A stretch of DNA of 64,000 bases from Glebionis coronaria (lineage: Eukaryota > Streptophyta > Magnoliopsida > Asterales > Asteraceae). Position numbers and translations under genes: made by a program. The notes beneath the pieces were generated by a model that made no database searches, was not told the origin of the DNA, and saw only the letters and a program-made list of their open reading frames with translations. Where the stretch lies: the NCBI GenBank assembly GCA_025667525.1, contig CM046881.1:24873580-24937579 (forward strand), given 5' to 3'. Shown piece by piece: positions 60,320 through 64,000 of this stretch (position 1 is the stretch's first letter; each line of letters starts with the position of its first letter).

Positions 60320-62707
60320 TGATGAGACTGTATTTATACATAGTCTCATCGTCCAAATCGGGCTTAAAACGCTTAAAATATCATCAAAATACCCAAATAT
60401 ATGCTTGTGTTTGTTCATTGTGTATTTTAGGTACGGATATCGTGAAATCAACAAAAGATCACAAGAATGAAGCAAAAACGAACACGGGAAACGAAGCCGC
60501 ACAAGAAACCGGGCCCAAGTTTAGAATTTCCAAAAATACCCTTGAAGAATTGAAGATTGTCAAGATTGGTCCCTCATCTTTTTAAGACTTGTCATTTTAT
60601 ACCCTTGTAAAACCTTAAAATTACAAATGGGTCCCTAAAATATCAAGAACGTACAAGAAAAGCCCTTGGAAATGGTCAAAATTGCATAAATGGTCCTTGT
60701 TAAAAGTTTGGAAATGCCATGTGCCATATTTGACAAGTACATGAAACTTGTTATAAAGGGAAAACCATATTTGGCTGTTTAAAGAAGGAAATGAAAAGAA
60801 GAAGGAACATGGAGGGGTATTTGTGGCCAGACAGCATTCTTAAAACCACCACTCCCCTTTTGACACGTCACCCCCACCAGTCCACTTTCATGAAACGAAC
60901 CAGTCCATAACCTTATACTACCCAGTCATAACCCCTTTTGAACCCTTTTTTATTAAACATATTTATTTAATGATTAGTGGGGGAAACACTTTTTAAACTT
61001 ATTCAAACATCAAAAACGAATTTAACCCAACTGCTCATCACTTCCTTAATCCTTAAACCCTAATTCCTAAATTTCTTTAAATCAAAGGGGTTTAATCCAC
61101 CCCTTTCCAGATCCTTAATACACCTTACACTAAACCAATCCCACTCACAAACACAGCCAACCCGTGACCACAAGAGGGTCCCCCATGTTCCCCTGCTACA
61201 CTAAAAATGGCAAGAAAGGAATCTGACAGCGAATCAATGGCCAAGATGCAAAACTTGCTCCCTACGTTCAGATTAACGACCAAGATTGGTCAAAATCCAA
61301 CTGGCAATCACATGGACGAATCTTGAAGACTTTTTCAAAGGGAAACTTTGGGAATCAGCTTGTTAGGGTTTTAGTTGTGATTTCCTTTGTATTATTTTAT
61401 TCAACCTACTAGAAGAATCACTAGGGTAGTATAAAATGGGACGGATTGTGTCCCATTTTGGTTGTTCCAGTTTTTGTATTAACTTTAAAAAATTAATGAA
61501 AATGAAATTTTGATTTTATGCAATAACTGAGTTCCTTATTTATCAGTTTCTTAGTATAACCAGTCTTATTTAATCTAGTTAAGTGTTTTCAAAGTTTTCA
61601 TTAAGAATTTTCTGAAAATAGGTTTCATGAATTTTTTCTTCAAAACAAGGTTTTCATGAGCTTGAATCCAAGAATGAATGGAAGTGAAAGTGGATGTTTA
61701 TTGTTGGTTTAAGAGCATGATAAGTTTGTGTTAAGTTTTCTCATAGTTTCAAAAGGGTGGGGTTTCAAAATCAGTTTCCAAAGATTTTCTCAAAATCTTT
61801 TGTTTTTCTTTGGTTAACAGCTTATACCAATAAGCTAACCAATAAGTTCACTAACACTGAGCTTATTGGTGTGCTTTTGGTCTGTTTCTTTCTTGTTTTT
61901 GTGGTGGTTGTGCAGGAAGCAAGGAACCAAGACCTCCATCTCCATTTTGTTCCTTTTCCAAGACATATTACACCCCTAGTTCTGTTGTTGAACTCCAACA
62001 GGGGTCTTCTACTTGATTATAAGCTCATATAAGCCACAAAGGCTCCTAATAGAAGGCCTCAACCAAGGTGAAACCGGCTTGAACCCTATTTTGAGTTTTT
62101 TTAGGTTATTTATGAACTTGTATGATCTTTGGTGTTACCTGTTTATATGTTAATGTTTCTGTTTGTTTATGCTTCTTGTGTAGTTGTATGCATGTTTAGA
62201 TAGCTCTAGGTCAGTTTAATCAAGTTTTGGATGCACTTGTTTTGTTAATCTTTAGTTACTGAAATTAAGGGAGTGTTTGGATATTGGTGTTAGCTAGGAT
62301 CTTGTGACAGCTCTTGGCTTAAAATCAGACTCTATATACTCCATTTGTTAGTAGTAGTTAAAGTCAGTAACTTTATTTGGGTTTTGTAGGATAAAATCAG
62401 ATTTGCATGCTCAACATTGGTAACATATCATAAAAATCAGTAAAACCTTGTTTCTGCCTGGTTTAGTGCAACTTTTTACTTGAAATCTTGCAAGATTGTG
62501 AGTTGAACTGTTTACCTAGGGCTTGTGATTTGTTTTATGTGATTTGGTTAGGTTTTGTGTAAGTTTGGTAGCCTTAAAATTCGTCTTATTGCCATATAGT
62601 TTAGTCACTATTCATCAGTAACTTAATACCCATCACAGTCACCTATATGAGTGCTTTTGTGTGATATATTTGCATTGTGCTTGTGTTTTTTATAGCTTAT
62701 ACTGACT

Positions 62708-62833
62708 CCCCACACTTCCATGAGTGTGGGGGTGCCTTTGTTACCAAGAAATACAAACTCAATCTCAATCTACAAGCAAAAACATCCACAGACCTTGATT
62801 TTTGTACTGTCAGTGGGAACCAAGTTCCCACTG
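62708..62833. other. Two perfect hairpins in the LTR
   Basis: CCCCACACT (62708-62716) pairs with AGTGTGGGG (62723-62731) around a 6-nt loop. CAGTGGGAAC (62811-62820) pairs with GTTCCCACTG (62824-62833) around a 3-nt loop. Both are far more GC-rich than their surroundings. Confidence 0.8.
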
Positions 62834-63649
62834 CTTGTGTATTAGTTCCCCCTGCTTTGCTACTGGACAAAAAGTGGGCAAGTGTCACTATCACAGTTCT
62901 TTCTTTTTGTCTTTTGTGGTGAAATTTAGGAATTAGCACTTCAAACTTTTTCCATTATTTTTCTTTTTTAATTTCTGATTTTTCAGTATAATTTATTTTC
63001 TGATTATTGTTCATTTCCTATTTTTTTACATTTAATTGCATTTTTAATTACTTTTAATTAGGCTGTTTTTTGTCATTTAGTGTAAAAAAGTAATATTTTT
63101 CAGATTTATAATTTTTCTTATATTTAGAAAAGTATTTTAAGATTTTTAGTTTAAAAGTTTTTTACTGTTCACTTTTTAATCATTTTTTATAATTAATTTA
63201 GTATAATTAGGGTTTTATTATTAAATTGTTTTGTCTTTTAGTGCAAATTTTTACATTTTTCAAACTTTTTCAATTTTCTACTGTTCATTAGGGTAATTTA
63301 GGATTTTTAAAATTGTCAAATTAATTTTGGCATTATTTTATCATTTTTTTATGATTATTTTAGTTTAAAAATAGTTTTTAGTCATTTAAAAATAGAAAAA
63401 TAGTTTTGAAAATTTAGGAAAAATACTTTTTAGTCTTTAAATAATATAAGTAACTTATTAGTTCAATAAAATAATATTTTGGACATTTTGTTAATTATAT
63501 TTAATTTTTGGGCTTTAATTAGCATTAAAATTGAATATTTAATTAATAAAAGGTTTTAAAATATATTTGTTGGATTTTTATTCTTATTTATATTATTTTA
63601 GACTTAGTTTAATCTTTTAATTAATTTTTAGGTTTAATTTTTAATTTTG

Positions 63650-63686
63650 TCGCGTTTTACGTATTTACGTTCGCGTTTTACGTCGA
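63650..63686 (+). promoter_or_regulatory. ACGT-core cluster upstream of the LTR TATA box
   Basis: TCGCGTTTTACGT occurs twice (63650-63662 and 63671-63683), the second running into the palindrome ACGTCGACGT. ACGT cores, including GACGTC, are binding sites of plant bZIP factors. It lies about 90-120 bp upstream of the TATA box. A regulatory role is inferred. Confidence 0.4.
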
Positions 63687-63771
63687 CGTCGTAGTTTTAA
63701 TCGTAGTCTTAGCTCGTCTTTAATTTTTCTCTCTTAAACCAAAAACGTCACTAATCCAAACATTGTTATTT

Positions 63772-63779
63772 TATATATT
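63772..63779 (+). promoter_or_regulatory. LTR TATA box
   Basis: TATATATT-type box followed by an AC/CT-rich stretch. Transcription would start near 63800-63810, leaving a short R-U5 of about 110 bp before the primer site. Confidence 0.45.
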
Positions 63780-63921
63780 GGCACATTAATACACACACCT
63801 CCTTCGAGAACGAACTTGGAATTTATTCGTCTTCACGGTTTTCCTAAATCGTGTCGATTAATACTTACCGCATTTATACGTTGTTTTCCTAAAACATGTA
63901 CGTATTTCCTACATCAATTTT

Positions 63922-63939
63922 TGGCGCCGCTGCCGGGGA
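63922..63939 (+). other. Primer-binding site, tRNA-Asp type
   Basis: TGGCGCCGCTGCCGGGGA, the Athila/Tat signature; recalled consensus members usually have GTTGCC instead of GCTGCC. On the plus strand, to the right of the LTR, it makes this LTR also a 5' LTR for an interior extending beyond the window. Confidence 0.85.
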
Positions 63940-64000
63940 GGTGTTTAGTGTGCCATTATTATTACTATCGTGTTTGTGTGAGTAGTGCGTTTTTGCTTTT
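63940..64000 (+). other. Start of the interior of the right-hand element
   Basis: The first 61 bp after the primer site, non-coding leader; the element continues past the window. Confidence 0.6.

Larger units (their letters stand above)
60320..63916 (+). mobile_element. Full LTR, 3.6 kb, Athila/Tat type
   Basis: It runs from TGATGAGAC to CTACATCA (imperfect inverted ends), with a polypurine tract on its left and a primer-binding site 5 bp to its right. The first 30 bp form a hairpin (GATGAGACT 60321-60329, AGTCTCATC 60342-60350). Most is AT-rich, T-biased sequence (especially 62940-63640). Perfect hairpins lie at 62708-62833, an ACGT-rich cluster at 63650-63690 and a TATA box at 63772-63779. 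Open frames at 61757-62032 and 62677-62922 have no domain and are probably chance. Confidence 0.85.

Noticed and set aside
61757..62922. Frames at 61757-62032 and 62677-62922
   Set aside because: Within the 3.6-kb LTR; the second spans the perfect hairpins; no domain match recognised.

Overview
This is plant nuclear DNA made almost wholly of repeats. It is AT-rich, and I found no host gene, tRNA or rRNA. Primer-binding sites for the plant initiator-Met and Asp tRNAs, the retrotransposon protein motifs and a large satellite all indicate an angiosperm. The Copia gag/spacer protein (4851-2564, minus strand) resembles, from recall, a family abundant in Asteraceae (daisy family), so that is my best guess for the organism, with moderate confidence.

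Layout. (1) 1-7.9 kb: a decayed Ty1/Copia element on the minus strand, probably Sirevirus-like. It has an LTR with promoter, a tRNA-Met primer site at 7181-7197, a long leader, and a gag/spacer pseudogene broken by a frameshift. Where pol would be expected there is instead an array of hairpin cassettes (1778-2629), followed by three purine tracts (1025-1266). (2) About 8.0-9.04 kb: the tail of another LTR. (3) 9042-54919: a satellite array of roughly 54 monomers of about 698 bp with shortened variants, organised in higher-order repeats. The array flips orientation at 48566/48567. (4) Inside it at 16211-25732 lies a young, complete, non-coding LTR retrotransposon on the minus strand. It has 3.4-kb LTRs, a 2.7-kb interior and a 5-bp target duplication CATAT. 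(5) 54920-57201: a truncated, broken Ty3 Athila/Tat-like gag-protease region on the plus strand, directly joined to the satellite. (6) 57.2-64 kb: the non-coding 3' part of that element, partly duplicated, then a 3.6-kb LTR (60320-63916) with a polypurine tract on its left and a tRNA-Asp primer site on its right.

Nothing here looks like a working protein-coding system; every recognisable reading frame is broken or lacks polymerase. The two most unusual signals are structural. One is the six-unit hairpin array at 1778-2629, whose stems differ between units while staying paired. The other is the multi-level satellite with its inversion. Coordinates of exact motifs were read directly. Repeat edges marked approximate, and all family assignments, are judgement without database searches.
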